A stretch of DNA of 64,000 nt from Collimonas pratensis. Lineage in GTDB: Bacteria > Pseudomonadota > Gammaproteobacteria > Burkholderiales > Burkholderiaceae_D. Positions 1 through 8,802 of this stretch are shown here, in pieces (position 1 is the first letter of the stretch; the number at the start of each line of letters is the position of its first letter). The stretch lies in assembly GCF_001584185.1 (NCBI RefSeq), contig NZ_CP013234.1, positions 186,001 through 250,000 on the forward strand, in the 5' to 3' direction. Below the pieces are notes generated by a model, which was not told the origin of the DNA, did not search any database, and saw nothing but the letters and a program-made list of their open reading frames with translations. The translations under genes were made by a program, and so were the position numbers.

Positions 1-306
1 GCCTTTGCGGTCACCGGCATGGGCGTGTCGCCGGTGGCGGCGGGCGATATTCACGGCACCGGCCATCATCACATCCTGATCGATATGCCGATGCCGGCGG
101 ACATCAAGGCGCCGATCCCGTTCGATAAGCCGAACGAGTATCAGCACCAGCATTACAAGCATTTCGGCAACGGCGAAACCGAGACCCTGCTGGATCTGCC
201 GGCCGGCAAGCATACGCTGCGGCTGCTGTTCGCCGATCATAACCACGTGCCTTACTATATTTCCAGCAAGGAGATTACGGTGACGGTGCTGGACAAGACG
301 CACTAG
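1..306 (+). CDS. DUF4399 domain protein, 3' part
   Basis: The gene is cut by the left edge of the window; the reading frame is open from base 1, so the ATG at 19 is probably internal. The visible 102 residues contain the repeated His-rich signature of DUF4399 proteins (GTGHHH near the start, then HQHYKHFG, LPAGKHTLRLLFADHNHVPY and a beta-strand-like C-terminus). These are small, usually exported proteins of unknown function, and the signal peptide would lie outside the window. It converges with ogt, only 24 bases away. The family call is good; the function is unknown. Confidence 0.75.
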   Translation, partial: AFAVTGMGVSPVAAGDIHGTGHHHILIDMPMPADIKAPIPFDKPNEYQHQHYKHFGNGETETLLDLPAGKHTLRLLFADHNHVPYYISSKEITVTVLDKTH

Positions 307-330
307 TGGACTGTAACAGCCACTAATCAA

Positions 331-870
331 TCAGAAACCCGGCAGTCGCATGCTTTCCGGATCGCCGACCTCTGCCCGTTCGTGGCTCAGCAGCCAGGCC
401 TTGCGTTCCAGGCCGCCGGCAAATCCGGTCAGCTTGCCGTCGGCCCCCACCACCCGGTGGCAGGGTACGATGATGGCAATCGGGTTGGTGGCGTTGGCGC
501 TGCCTACCGCGCGCGCGGCGCCGTTGTGCTCGCCCAGCTGCAGGGCGAGTTTGCCGTAGGTGGTCATGCGCGCCGGCGGGATCTGGCGCAGCGCGGTCCA
601 GACCCGCTGCTGGAATTCCGTGCCGTTGGTGGCCACCGCAATATCCTTGAGCGCATCCAGCTGGCCGTTGAAATAGCGTTGCAAGGCAGGCTCGGCAGCT
701 GACGGCGAACTGGCATCGCTCAGCGTGTAATGGCCGTAATGGGTGCCCAGCAAGTTGCGCATGCGCGGCTCATAGTCTTCAAAGTCCAGTGCCCGCACGC
801 GGTCCTGGCTGTCGGTGACCAGCAGGATGACGCCGATGGGCGAGGCGACGCGGTGTAGGAATAGATTCAT
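331..870 (-). CDS. ogt: Methylated-DNA--protein-cysteine methyltransferase
   Basis: Suicide repair protein that transfers the alkyl group from O6-alkylguanine (or O4-alkylthymine) in DNA to its own cysteine. At 179 aa it has the length of Ogt rather than of the fused Ada protein. The active-site motif IVPCHRVVGADG places the acceptor at Cys137. It is preceded by the conserved helix-turn-helix segment RIPP/TYG-like (QIPPARMTTYGKLA) and followed by LTGFAGGLERKAWLL. It starts at an ATG, stands alone, and converges with the DUF4399 gene. No Ada regulator is seen nearby. Confidence 0.93.
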   Translation of the reverse strand: MNLFLHRVASPIGVILLVTDSQDRVRALDFEDYEPRMRNLLGTHYGHYTLSDASSPSAAEPALQRYFNGQLDALKDIAVATNGTEFQQRVWTALRQIPPARMTTYGKLALQLGEHNGAARAVGSANATNPIAIIVPCHRVVGADGKLTGFAGGLERKAWLLSHERAEVGDPESMRLPGF

Positions 871-1041
871 GATGGTGCTCCTGTCAGATAGCGGTGCTTA
901 GCTTATGGTGACAGTTTACAGATACATGGGCTTCCATGCACCCTGAGTCTTGCGGTCGAATTCGATTTCGGTCCAATCCCGAATTATAAAAGCGATGCTG
1001 CCAAAGCTTGAACCGCATCGCCATGTGCAACTATTGAAAAA

Positions 1042-1071
1042 AAAACGCCCACTTGTAAAAGTGGGCGTTTT
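1042..1071 (-). terminator. Rho-independent terminator of the leucine dehydrogenase gene
   Basis: Perfect 13-bp inverted repeat (AAAACGCCCACTT and its complement) around a 4-nt loop. Read on the minus strand it is followed by a run of nine T (plus-strand A run 1037-1045). It lies 58 bases past the stop of the gene ending at 1129. The A/T flanks on both sides would allow bidirectional action. Confidence 0.88.
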
Positions 1072-1128
1072 GCAAAGGATATTTTTGCTTGCCAGAAGAG
1101 ACTGAATTACTGGCGCAGGATTTTTAAA

Positions 1129-2160
1129 TTAGCGCTTGAAGCGTGCTTCAGCCAGCTTGTCGGCCACGACGCTGGTAGGCAAGCCTTCCGAGTTGGCGCG
1201 CTTGAAGATTTCCGACAAGGTGACGCCGATTTCGCGCACATGCGCTTCGACATCGGCTTCCGGCTTTTCGTAGTACTCGTAGCAGACCTTGATGATGCCG
1301 CCGGCGTTGATCACGAAATCCGGCACGTACAAGATTTCCTTGCGGCGCAGCAGTTCGCCGACTTCAGCGGTGGCCAGCTGGTTGTTGGCGGCGCCGGCGA
1401 CGATTTTGGCCTTCAGCCGCGTCAGGGTAGCCGGGTTGAGCGTGGCGCCCAGCGCGCACGGCGCGTAGATGTCGGCTTGCACATCGTAGATGGCGTCGGT
1501 TGCCACGACTTCGGCGCCGAACTCGGCGCGTGCGCGTTCCAGCGCGGCCTGGTCGATGTCGGTGACGATCAGCTTGGCGCCGGCTTCATGCAGGCGGCGC
1601 GCATAGTCGTAGCCGACGTTGCCCAGGCCCTGCACAGCAACGGTCAGGCCTTGCAGCGAATCGCGGCCCAGGTAGTGCTTGACGGCTGCTTGCGCGCCGA
1701 CGAAGCAGCCCAGCGCGGTGAACGGCGACGGATCGCCGCTGGCGCCCAGGCCTGCAACATATTTTGTCTTGGTGGCGATATGCGCCATGTCGGCCGGGCT
1801 GGTGCCGACGTCTTCCGCCGTGACGTAGCGGCCGCCCAGGCGCTCCAGGGCTTCGCCCATGGCTTCGAACAATGCTGGTGTCTTGGCAGTCTTGGGATTG
1901 CCGATGATGACGCTCTTGCCGCCGCCGATAGGCAGGCCGGCAACCGCGTTCTTGTATGTCATGCCGCGCGACAGGCGCAGGACGTCGTTGACGGCCACTG
2001 CTTCGCTGGCGTAGTCCCACATGCGGCAACCACCCATGGCCGGGCCGAGATTGGTGTTGTGGACTGCGATGATGCCTCTGAGGCCGGATTTTTCTTCGGA
2101 AACGAAGACCACTTGTTCGTGGTTGTCGAAATTCAATTCATTGAAAATGAAGGTGCTCAT
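1129..2160 (-). CDS. Leucine dehydrogenase family (Glu/Leu/Phe/Val dehydrogenase)
   Basis: NAD-dependent oxidative deamination of a branched-chain or aromatic amino acid to its 2-oxo acid plus ammonium. The 343-aa length matches leucine dehydrogenases rather than the longer glutamate dehydrogenases. The N-terminal catalytic domain has GGGKSVI with the catalytic Lys, preceded by GPAMGGCRMW and MTYKNAV. The Rossmann domain has GLGNVGYDYARRL followed by an acidic residue (VTDID) typical of NAD use. The segment GAANNQLA is the conserved C-terminal hinge. The ATG is preceded by GGAGCC. It is monocistronic with its own terminator. Leucine, valine and phenylalanine specificity cannot be separated by eye. 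Confidence 0.88.
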   Translation of the reverse strand: MSTFIFNELNFDNHEQVVFVSEEKSGLRGIIAVHNTNLGPAMGGCRMWDYASEAVAVNDVLRLSRGMTYKNAVAGLPIGGGKSVIIGNPKTAKTPALFEAMGEALERLGGRYVTAEDVGTSPADMAHIATKTKYVAGLGASGDPSPFTALGCFVGAQAAVKHYLGRDSLQGLTVAVQGLGNVGYDYARRLHEAGAKLIVTDIDQAALERARAEFGAEVVATDAIYDVQADIYAPCALGATLNPATLTRLKAKIVAGAANNQLATAEVGELLRRKEILYVPDFVINAGGIIKVCYEYYEKPEADVEAHVREIGVTLSEIFKRANSEGLPTSVVADKLAEARFKR

Positions 2161-2440
2161 GCTTTTGGCTCCGTACGAATAGCATTCGCGCGTCCGGGTA
2201 GGGCGGGCTATGGTTTTCCGTTGTTCTCTAGGGTTAAGGTCGGTAATACGGGTGTCTGCGGCAGGTTGGCGCCGGCAGACTGGTACGGCCGTGATTGTGT
2301 CACGCAGGCGTGAGTGTAATTTATCGCTATGTGAAACTCAATTGAGTTCGCGAGACGATCTAAGATAAGTCGCAATTTATTATTAAAAAGATAATTATAT
2401 CTCGAGAGAATGGCAATATGGTCACCAAAAATGCGGCTTT

Positions 2441-2491
2441 TATAGTTTGAACTATAATGGACTAGCTAAACGAACTAGCTCAATGAACTAG
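2441..2491 (+). promoter_or_regulatory. Promoter/operator region of the toxin-antitoxin pair
   Basis: The 348-base gap between the leucine dehydrogenase and antitoxin genes (2161-2508) holds no gene. Near its end is a 16-bp palindrome, TATAGTT-TG-AACTATA (2441-2456), overlapping a good -10 (TATAAT, 2454-2459). It is followed by three ACTAG boxes spaced exactly 13 bases apart (2461, 2474, 2487). Type II antitoxins commonly repress their own promoter through such sites. A Shine-Dalgarno GAAGGAGGG follows before the ATG at 2509. The operator role is inferred. Confidence 0.5.
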
Positions 2492-2508
2492 ATTGAAGGA
2501 GGGTTGCC

Positions 2509-2751
2509 ATGTTCCAGGAAATCGGTGCTTTCGATGCCAAAGCCAAATTGTCCGAGCTGCTGCGGGGGGTAGGGCATGGGCAACGCTATACGATAACTGT
2601 CAGGGGAAAACCGGTCGCCGATCTGGTTCCTAGCGAAACATCTGCGCATACCGAGGCCCAGGCAGCGGTAGCCGCCATGCAAGCTTTCAAGAAAATAACG
2701 GGTGTCAGTAATGAGGACGTCAGCGAGATGATTTCTGAAGGTCGCCGATGA
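2509..2751 (+). CDS. Type II antitoxin, Phd/YefM family
   Basis: 80-residue antitoxin. The N-terminus FDAKAKLSELLRGVGHGQ followed by YTITVRGKPVADLVP is the classic Phd/YefM fold signature (DNA-binding dimer). The C-terminal helix-rich tail (about residues 45-80) would be the toxin-neutralising part. It has a strong ribosome binding site (AGGAGGG) and overlaps the toxin gene by 4 bases (ATGA), so translation is coupled. Repeats just upstream are candidate autoregulatory sites. Confidence 0.9.
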   Translation: MFQEIGAFDAKAKLSELLRGVGHGQRYTITVRGKPVADLVPSETSAHTEAQAAVAAMQAFKKITGVSNEDVSEMISEGRR

Positions 2752-3167
2752 CTTTAGTGCTAGACGCTTCTGCGGCGCTGGCGTGGATATATGCGCGTGA
2801 GAAAGCGGATGAAGCAGCGTGCGCGGAGCGGATATTGCTAGAGATGGCCGAGACAGCGATTATCGTGCCCGCGCTATGGCATATCGAAATTGCAAATGCG
2901 CTGCTGACAGGCGAGCGACGCAAGATCATCACGGAAGCGCAGGCGTTTGACTATCTGGCGCGATTGGCGCGGCTGCCAATCGTAGTCGACAACGTATTGC
3001 TGGCTACGCGTCACGAACAGATAATGGCTTTGGCGCGGGCATACAAGTTGAGCGCCTATGACGCTACTTACCTGGAGTTGGCGTTGCGGACGGGAGCAGC
3101 TTTGGCAACGTTTGACGGCAAGCTCGCGGCAGCGATGCAAGGTGCCGGCGGCAGGGTGTTCGCGTGA
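2748..3167 (+). CDS. PIN-domain toxin, VapC type
   Basis: 139-aa PIN-domain ribonuclease. The acidic metal ligands of the family are in place: Asp in VLDASAALAW at the N-terminus, Glu in WHIEIANAL, Asp in LSAYDATYLELAL and a final Asp in LATFDGKLA. VapC toxins cleave tRNA or rRNA when the antitoxin is degraded. The start codon overlaps the antitoxin stop (ATGA at 2748). Pairing of a Phd-type antitoxin with a VapC-type toxin is common in proteobacteria. Confidence 0.9.
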   Translation: MTLVLDASAALAWIYAREKADEAACAERILLEMAETAIIVPALWHIEIANALLTGERRKIITEAQAFDYLARLARLPIVVDNVLLATRHEQIMALARAYKLSAYDATYLELALRTGAALATFDGKLAAAMQGAGGRVFA

Positions 3168-3248
3168 GTGGAAATTTCTCCGCTAGCCGTATAAATTAAG
3201 TTGGCGCGCGCTTTGGCGTATCGCCCACGTTTTTCCTATAAATGCGCG

Positions 3249-4499
3249 TTACTCCTCTTCACCACGCGCAGCCGCTTCCCGCAGCTTGTCTTTCTTGCTC
3301 TTGCGCTTGCCTTTGATGCCACCGTTGGCGGCATCGGCCGGCGCTGCCGGCGCCGTGGCGACATCGACCGGCTCGAAACCAGCTATCTGCTCGCGCTCGC
3401 ATTTCAGGTGATGGCGTTTCTCGATCAGGTGGAAGTGGGCCTCGGTATCGGCGCTGACGAAGCTGATGGCGATGCCGCTCTTGCCGGCGCGGCCGGTGCG
3501 GCCGATACGATGGGTGTAGTCCACCGCCGAGCGCGGCAGGTCATAGTTCAGCACCACCGGCAGCTGCGCGATATCGATGCCGCGTGCGGCGACGTCGGTG
3601 GCGACCAGCACTTGCAGCTTGCTGGCCTTGAAATCCGCCAACACTTCATCGCGCGCACCCTGGCTGAACTCACCATGAAAGGCCGCGGCCTTGATACCGG
3701 CGCGCTGCAGTTTTTCGGCGATATGCTCCGCCGAATACTTGGTGGCGACAAACACCAGCACGCGGCCCCATTTATTCTCTTTCAGCAGATGCCGCAGCAG
3801 CTGCGTGCGGCGGCCGGCGTCGACCATGATTGCGCGCTGTTCGATGTCCGGCTGGTTCTGCGCCAGCGCCGGCACCGCGATACGCACCGGCTGGTGCAGC
3901 ATGCGGCCGGCCAGCGCATGCACCGCGGTCGGGAAGGTGGCAGAGAAAAACAGGCTTTGGCGCTGCGCCGGCAATAGCGCCAGGATGCGGTTGATCTCGT
4001 CGCTGAAACCCATGTCCAGCAGACGGTCAGCCTCGTCCAGCACCAGCGACGCCACCTCCGACAGCTTCAAGGCGTTATGTTCGACCAGGTCGAGCAAGCG
4101 GCCTGGCGTCGCCACCGCCAGGTCGACGCCGCCGCGCAGGTCCATCATCTGCGGATTGATCGAGACGCCGCCGAACAAGGCCGCGATCTTCAACTGCTGC
4201 GGACAGGCTTGCGCCAGGGTACGGATGGTCTCCGCCGTTTGCTGCGCCAGTTCGCGGGTCGGCACCAGGATCAGCACGCGCAGCTTGCGCGGCGTGGCAG
4301 GGGCGTGTTGCAGGAACTGCAGCAGCGGCAAGGCAAATGCAGCAGTCTTGCCGGAACCAGTCTGCGCCGCAGCCAGGACATCGGCGCCGCCTAATATTGC
4401 CGGAATGGCGGCGACCTGAACCGGGGTTGGCGTGGCATACCCTCGCTCGGCAACGGCGTGCAAGATGGCAGGGGACAAGCCCAGAGAGGAAAATGACAT
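3249..4499 (-). CDS. rhlE: DEAD-box ATP-dependent RNA helicase RhlE
   Basis: ATP-dependent RNA unwinding enzyme of the RhlE group. The Q motif region GYATPTPVQ, Walker A AQTGSGKT, DEAD box VLDEADRLLDMGF, SAT motif and C-terminal HRIGRTGRAGKSG are all visible. A Lys/Arg-rich tail (KGKRKSKKDKLREAA) is typical of RhlE-type enzymes. I chose the internal ATG at 4499 because MSFSSLGLSPAIL matches the usual RhlE N-terminus. The reading frame is open 11 codons further, to an ATG at 4532. It is separated from the SNF2 gene by a hairpin repeat. Confidence 0.92.
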   Translation of the reverse strand: MSFSSLGLSPAILHAVAERGYATPTPVQVAAIPAILGGADVLAAAQTGSGKTAAFALPLLQFLQHAPATPRKLRVLILVPTRELAQQTAETIRTLAQACPQQLKIAALFGGVSINPQMMDLRGGVDLAVATPGRLLDLVEHNALKLSEVASLVLDEADRLLDMGFSDEINRILALLPAQRQSLFFSATFPTAVHALAGRMLHQPVRIAVPALAQNQPDIEQRAIMVDAGRRTQLLRHLLKENKWGRVLVFVATKYSAEHIAEKLQRAGIKAAAFHGEFSQGARDEVLADFKASKLQVLVATDVAARGIDIAQLPVVLNYDLPRSAVDYTHRIGRTGRAGKSGIAISFVSADTEAHFHLIEKRHHLKCEREQIAGFEPVDVATAPAAPADAANGGIKGKRKSKKDKLREAAARGEEE

Positions 4500-4569
4500 G
4501 GCAACGGGCCGTAAAGCTTGTAGGGTCGTCATCTTACCATTTGCGCCAAACGAACAATCCAGCGCATTT

Positions 4570-4620
4570 AATTGGGGTCAGAGTCGAATTATTGTTATTT
4601 ATTTGACTCTGACCCTAATT
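4570..4620. repeat. REP-like hairpin with GGGTCAGAGTC arms
   Basis: Inverted repeat with 20-base arms (4570-4589 and 4601-4620) differing at two positions, around an 11-base A/T-rich loop. The conserved part is GGGTCAGAGTC. From memory, this motif occurs as dispersed extragenic palindromes near REP-associated tyrosine transposases in Burkholderiales; I could not check this. It sits just 3' of the SNF2 gene and 5' of rhlE, so it may also end the upstream transcript. Confidence 0.65.
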
Positions 4621-4647
4621 AACGAGTTGCTGTATGCACGTCGGCTT

Positions 4648-7119
4648 TCAGGTCAGCGGCGCCAGCAACAGCTGTAGGTCTTCGCTGCTGAACTTGGTTT
4701 CAAGCGCGGTATCGCTGCCCAGCACGCCTTCCGCCAGGGCGCTTTTGCGCGCCTGCAGATCGATGATGCGCTCTTCGATGCTGCCTTCCACCACGATCTT
4801 GTAGACAAATACCGTCTGCTCCTGGCTGATGCGGTGGGCGCGCGCCGTGGCTTGTTCCTGCACCGCCGGATTCCACCACGGATCCATGTGGATCACGGTA
4901 TCGGCCGCAGTCAGGTTGAGGCCGACGCCGCCGGCTTTCAGGCTGATCAGCAGCAGCGGCACGGTCTTGCTCTGGAATTCTGCGACCAGGGCACCGCGCT
5001 GCGCCGGCGGTGTTTTGCCGGTCAAGGCCAGCCACGGCAGTTGCAGCTGTGCGAGTTCGAGCGCGATCAGGTCCAGCATTTCGGTGAATTGCGAAAATAC
5101 CAGGATGCGGCGGCCTTCCGCCACCAGCGCCGGCAGCATGTCGCGCAGCAGCTCCAGCTTGGCGCGCTCCATGCCCGGTTCGTGCTGCATGTGTTTCAAC
5201 AGGAAGGGGTCGCAGCACACCTGGCGCAGCTTGAGCAGCGCATCGAGGATGGTGATCTGGCCGCCGGCAAAGCCCTTGCGCTTGAGCACGCCGCGTATCT
5301 GCTCGTCGGCCGCCACGCGCACACTTTCGTAGAGATCGCGCTGCTGTCCCTGCAATTGCACGCGCTTGATGGTTTCGCTGAGCGGCGGCAGTTCGCTCGC
5401 GACTTCATCCTTGCGCCTACGCAGGATGAAGGGCCTGACCCGCTGCGCCAGCAATTGTGCGCGCAAGGTCTGGCCGCCGATTTCAATCGGCTTGCGCCAC
5501 AGGCGCGTGAAGCTGCGCATGTCGCCGAGGAAACCGGGCATCAGGAAATCGAACTGGGTCCACAACTCGCCCAAGTGATTTTCCAGCGGCGTGCCGGTGA
5601 TGCACAGGCGGTGCCGCGCACGCAGGCGGCGTACGGCGCCTGCGCTGCGGGCGGTAGCGTTCTTGACGGTTTGCGCTTCGTCCAGGATCAGCAGATGGAA
5701 GGCTTGCGCTTCCAGCGCCGCGCGGTCGCGCCACAGCAGCGGATAAGTGGTGAGCACCAGATCGTGCTCGGCCATACGGGCAAAATCGCGCTGGCGTTCC
5801 GGCCCTTGCAAGGCCAGCACGCGCAAACCGGGCGCCATGCGCCGCGCTTCTGCCTGCCAGTTGAAAATCAGCGATGTCGGCAGCACTGCCAGCGCGGGCA
5901 GGTCGAGCCGGCCCGCCTGCTTTTCGATCAGCAGATGGGCCAGCGCCTGCGCAGTCTTTCCCAGTCCCATGTCGTCGGCCAGGATGCCGGCCAGATGTTG
6001 TTCGCGCAGGTATTGCAGCCAGGCGACGCCATGTAGCTGGTAGGGCCGCAGGGTGACGCCCAGTCCCGCCGGCGCTGCCACCGGCTGCGGCGTGCCGGCG
6101 CCGCGCAGTCGCTGCGCCAGCGCGCGCAGGCCGGCGTCGCCCTGCAGCTGCCAGCCACCGTGGACGCCGGCGCGTTGCACCTGGCTGTCGAGCAGGCTCT
6201 GACGCATGGCCTCCAGCCGGTAGGCATCCCAGGATGAGAGCGGCAGCGGGCCCTCCTTGCGCAGCGGATCGCTCAGCAATTCCAGCATGCTGCCGACGAT
6301 CGCCTTGAGCGGCGCCGCCAGCGCATCTATCCGTTTGCCTCCAGGTGCGCGCAGCGTGATCAGGGCGTGGTCGTCGATTAGGGCCATTTTGGCGGCGTCC
6401 AGCCAGCGGCCGTCGCGTTGCAGCAGATGCGCCAGCAGCGGCGCCAGGTCAACCATTTCGCCGTCGATCTCGATGCCCAGGGTCAGTAGCCAGGAACCTT
6501 CGCCGGCCGGCAGGCCTAGGGCCGTGACACCCTGCTCGCGGCCGCGCATGCGGGTCGCGACTTCCTTGCTCAGGATTTCACCGGTGGCGGGGCTGAGCGT
6601 GAGATGCCAGGCGTCGACCGGCACGCTCTCGTGAGCAAAGCCGGGCAGCACCACGATAGACCAGCCTTTGGCTTGCAGCTCAGGCAGTTGTTCGGCCCAG
6701 AAATCGCCGAAGAAATCTTCCTGCACCAGCGTCCACAGCGAAGCCAGCCGTGTAGCGGCCGCTTGCTCCGCCTGCTCGTTGCGCCACTGCAGGGTGTCGC
6801 TTGGCAGCGGATACAAGCCCAGGTCCCAGACCAGGTCGAGTGCATCGGCTTCGGCGCCGAGGTCGCGTACCAGCAGGCGCTGGCCCTTGTCGTTTTCAAC
6901 GGTCTGCGACGAGGCCGGGCGACGGTTCAGCAGCGTGGTCGGCGCGGCGGTTTCCCAGTAGAAGCCGTCGTCGGTGGCATAGGTCCAGCTGATTTGCGCC
7001 ACGGTCACATTCGGACCGCGCGGCCCGAACGGGCCAGAAGGGCGCATGCCCAGCAAGCCGTCACCGCGGCCCAGGGTTTGCAAGGTCAGACGCGGCCGGA
7101 AGCGGCCGGCAGCGCTCAT
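4648..7119 (-). CDS. SNF2-family DEAD/DEAH helicase
   Basis: About 823-aa Swi2/Snf2-type ATPase, a DNA translocase likely acting on protein-DNA complexes or stalled transcription. The ATPase core begins in mid-protein: Walker A DDMGLGKTAQ near residue 383, Walker B LILDEAQ near 479, helicase C-lobe with VFSQFTEMLDL, GGVGLNLTAAD and the closing QATARAHRISQEQ. The N-terminal ~330 residues are a bacterial SNF2-associated region without a motif I recognise. The ATG at 7119 is chosen because it overlaps the upstream stop (ATGA) and starts a sensible N-terminus; the open frame runs further upstream only as a shadow. Confidence 0.9.
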   Translation of the reverse strand: MSAAGRFRPRLTLQTLGRGDGLLGMRPSGPFGPRGPNVTVAQISWTYATDDGFYWETAAPTTLLNRRPASSQTVENDKGQRLLVRDLGAEADALDLVWDLGLYPLPSDTLQWRNEQAEQAAATRLASLWTLVQEDFFGDFWAEQLPELQAKGWSIVVLPGFAHESVPVDAWHLTLSPATGEILSKEVATRMRGREQGVTALGLPAGEGSWLLTLGIEIDGEMVDLAPLLAHLLQRDGRWLDAAKMALIDDHALITLRAPGGKRIDALAAPLKAIVGSMLELLSDPLRKEGPLPLSSWDAYRLEAMRQSLLDSQVQRAGVHGGWQLQGDAGLRALAQRLRGAGTPQPVAAPAGLGVTLRPYQLHGVAWLQYLREQHLAGILADDMGLGKTAQALAHLLIEKQAGRLDLPALAVLPTSLIFNWQAEARRMAPGLRVLALQGPERQRDFARMAEHDLVLTTYPLLWRDRAALEAQAFHLLILDEAQTVKNATARSAGAVRRLRARHRLCITGTPLENHLGELWTQFDFLMPGFLGDMRSFTRLWRKPIEIGGQTLRAQLLAQRVRPFILRRRKDEVASELPPLSETIKRVQLQGQQRDLYESVRVAADEQIRGVLKRKGFAGGQITILDALLKLRQVCCDPFLLKHMQHEPGMERAKLELLRDMLPALVAEGRRILVFSQFTEMLDLIALELAQLQLPWLALTGKTPPAQRGALVAEFQSKTVPLLLISLKAGGVGLNLTAADTVIHMDPWWNPAVQEQATARAHRISQEQTVFVYKIVVEGSIEERIIDLQARKSALAEGVLGSDTALETKFSSEDLQLLLAPLT

Positions 7120-7895
7120 CGCGCGGCGAAGGACAGCTGCAGCCGGCCTAGTTCGCCGTACTGGATGGCGATTTCCTGCCTGACCGGCAGATCGAAGCTG
7201 CCGGCGTACGAGCCGGTGATCACGGCCTGTCCTGCCCGCAGACCTTGCCCGCGGCTGCGCAGGAATTCGGCCAGCCAATATAGCGGCGCGCGCGGATCGA
7301 TGGCGGGATGTCGGCCTTGCAGCAGCCTGGTTTCTTCTTGGCCGGCGCCGGGGCTTGTGCCGATGCTGATGCTGATCGCCAGTTCGCCGGCGTTACGCGA
7401 CTGTTCCATATCCACTTGCGGACCGAGGTACAGCCCTTGGTTGAGCAAGCCGTCCGCCAGGTTTTCGAAAAAATCCGCTTGCTCGGGATTGCCGTAGCGG
7501 CTGTCTATCAGTTCCAGCGCCAGATGCGTGGCGGCGATGGCGGCATCGATTTCTGCCGGCTGATAGGGAGCCGCGCGCGCCGGCAGGTCGCGGCCGAGGA
7601 CAAAAGCCAGTTCCGGCTCGACTCGCACCTGGCCGTCGCGCGCCCATGCCAGGCAAGGGCTGCTGCGGTGGACGCTGGCGGCGTAGATAGGCGCCAGCAC
7701 CGGTCGGCCCTCCGATGGCAAACCGCATTTCCAGGCGGCGACGCCTTGACCCAATTGTTGCGTCACGCCTGCCTGTATCGCCAGGGCTGCATCGGCATCC
7801 TGCGGTTGCAAGTTCGGAGGCAAGCGCTCGCCCGGTTGACCGCAGCGGCGGCGCTCGGCCAGGATGGCGGCGGCAAGGGTTGCTTGAGACGTCAT
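7116..7895 (-). CDS. 2-keto-4-pentenoate hydratase-like protein (FAH family)
   Basis: 259 aa, resembling the hydratase/decarboxylase branch of the fumarylacetoacetate hydrolase superfamily (MhpD, DmpE, DmpH). Visible family marks are AWKCGLPS, the metal-binding pair in VEPELAFVLGRDL, ALELIDSRY and the C-terminal GQAVITGSYAGSFDLPV. Such enzymes hydrate 2-oxo-4-enoates in meta-cleavage pathways. No other aromatic degradation genes are close, so its substrate is open. It lies between a GNAT gene (3-base gap) and the SNF2 gene (ATGA overlap), a coupled operon of unrelated functions. Confidence 0.75.
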   Translation of the reverse strand: MTSQATLAAAILAERRRCGQPGERLPPNLQPQDADAALAIQAGVTQQLGQGVAAWKCGLPSEGRPVLAPIYAASVHRSSPCLAWARDGQVRVEPELAFVLGRDLPARAAPYQPAEIDAAIAATHLALELIDSRYGNPEQADFFENLADGLLNQGLYLGPQVDMEQSRNAGELAISISIGTSPGAGQEETRLLQGRHPAIDPRAPLYWLAEFLRSRGQGLRAGQAVITGSYAGSFDLPVRQEIAIQYGELGRLQLSFAAR

Positions 7896-7898
7896 GGC

Positions 7899-8651
7899 TT
7901 AAGGCTTGGTCCAGTAATGATATTGATACTGCGCAGTAAACCCGAGCTTGCCATAGAGTGCGACGGCCGCCTGGTTACTGACATGCACCTGCAGATAGGC
8001 GCTGCTTGCGCCCTGTACCTGGCCCCAGTTCAGCAGTGCAGTCACCAGCGTGGTGGCGGCGCCGCTGCGCCGCGCCGCCGGGGCGACCACGATATCGAAC
8101 AGGCCGACCATGCCGTTCTCAGCCACCGCCAGGCCATAGGCGACCGCCCGGCCTGCAACCGTCAGCGTGGCGAACGCGGTCGGCATGGCAATCGCCGCGA
8201 GAATACGCTCATGGGCCGGCCGGGCCATCGCCGACAAGCCGTTCGCCTGTGCAAATCCCTCACTCCACTCCTGGCTCGCAGTCGTCTCTATCAATACCTC
8301 GTTCGCGGACCAGTTACGTGCCGCCAGCGTTACGGTCATCACCTGGGTCGGATCAATCATGTGATAGCCGGCCTGCTCCAGCACTGGTCCGGCATCCGCA
8401 GGCGCCAGCGGCGTGATGCGGAAAATCGCCGGCAAGCCGTGGCTGCCATAGAAATCTTCGGCCACCTGCAGTGTTTCAACGAACGCCACCCTCGGCTGCA
8501 AGGGATTGGCCGAGTTGGCGCGCTTGGTGTACCCGTCCGCCAGACGCAGCTGCCAACCCCCGCACAGCGCCGTTTTTAGCGCCGGCCAGGCATTCAGGGC
8601 GCGTTCTTCCAAAGAGCGGACGAGATCCAGGTCTGGCGGCGAAGTAGTCAT
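7899..8651 (-). CDS. GNAT-family N-acetyltransferase
   Basis: 250-aa acetyl-CoA-dependent acyltransferase. The GNAT motif A is clear in the C-terminal half: DIVVAPAARRSGAATTLV (the RRxGxA phosphate-binding loop), followed by AYLQVHVSNQAAVALYGKLGF, the usual motif B. The N-terminal half is a second, degenerate GNAT-like domain, as in many about 250-aa members. First gene of the minus-strand operon with the hydratase and SNF2 genes. The substrate cannot be told from sequence. Confidence 0.85.
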   Translation of the reverse strand: MTTSPPDLDLVRSLEERALNAWPALKTALCGGWQLRLADGYTKRANSANPLQPRVAFVETLQVAEDFYGSHGLPAIFRITPLAPADAGPVLEQAGYHMIDPTQVMTVTLAARNWSANEVLIETTASQEWSEGFAQANGLSAMARPAHERILAAIAMPTAFATLTVAGRAVAYGLAVAENGMVGLFDIVVAPAARRSGAATTLVTALLNWGQVQGASSAYLQVHVSNQAAVALYGKLGFTAQYQYHYWTKP

Positions 8652-8802
8652 CTGGCTAAGCGGAGAGAGTGGCGGAAAACTATTCTACCTGTCCCGGCCG
8701 GTACGGTCGACTCAGCGGATGGCTGGCTGCGTCCGCCGCGATTTGTTGCATTGGGTTGCCGCGCATATTGTTTTTTCGGCCGATTGCAGGTAACTTAGCA
8801 AC

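Noticed and set aside
306..319. 14-mer GTGGACTGTAACAG, repeated at 40863-40876, in both cases next to converging genes
   Set aside because: A few shared 14-mers are expected by chance in 64 kb; the flanks do not match and no longer repeat is formed.
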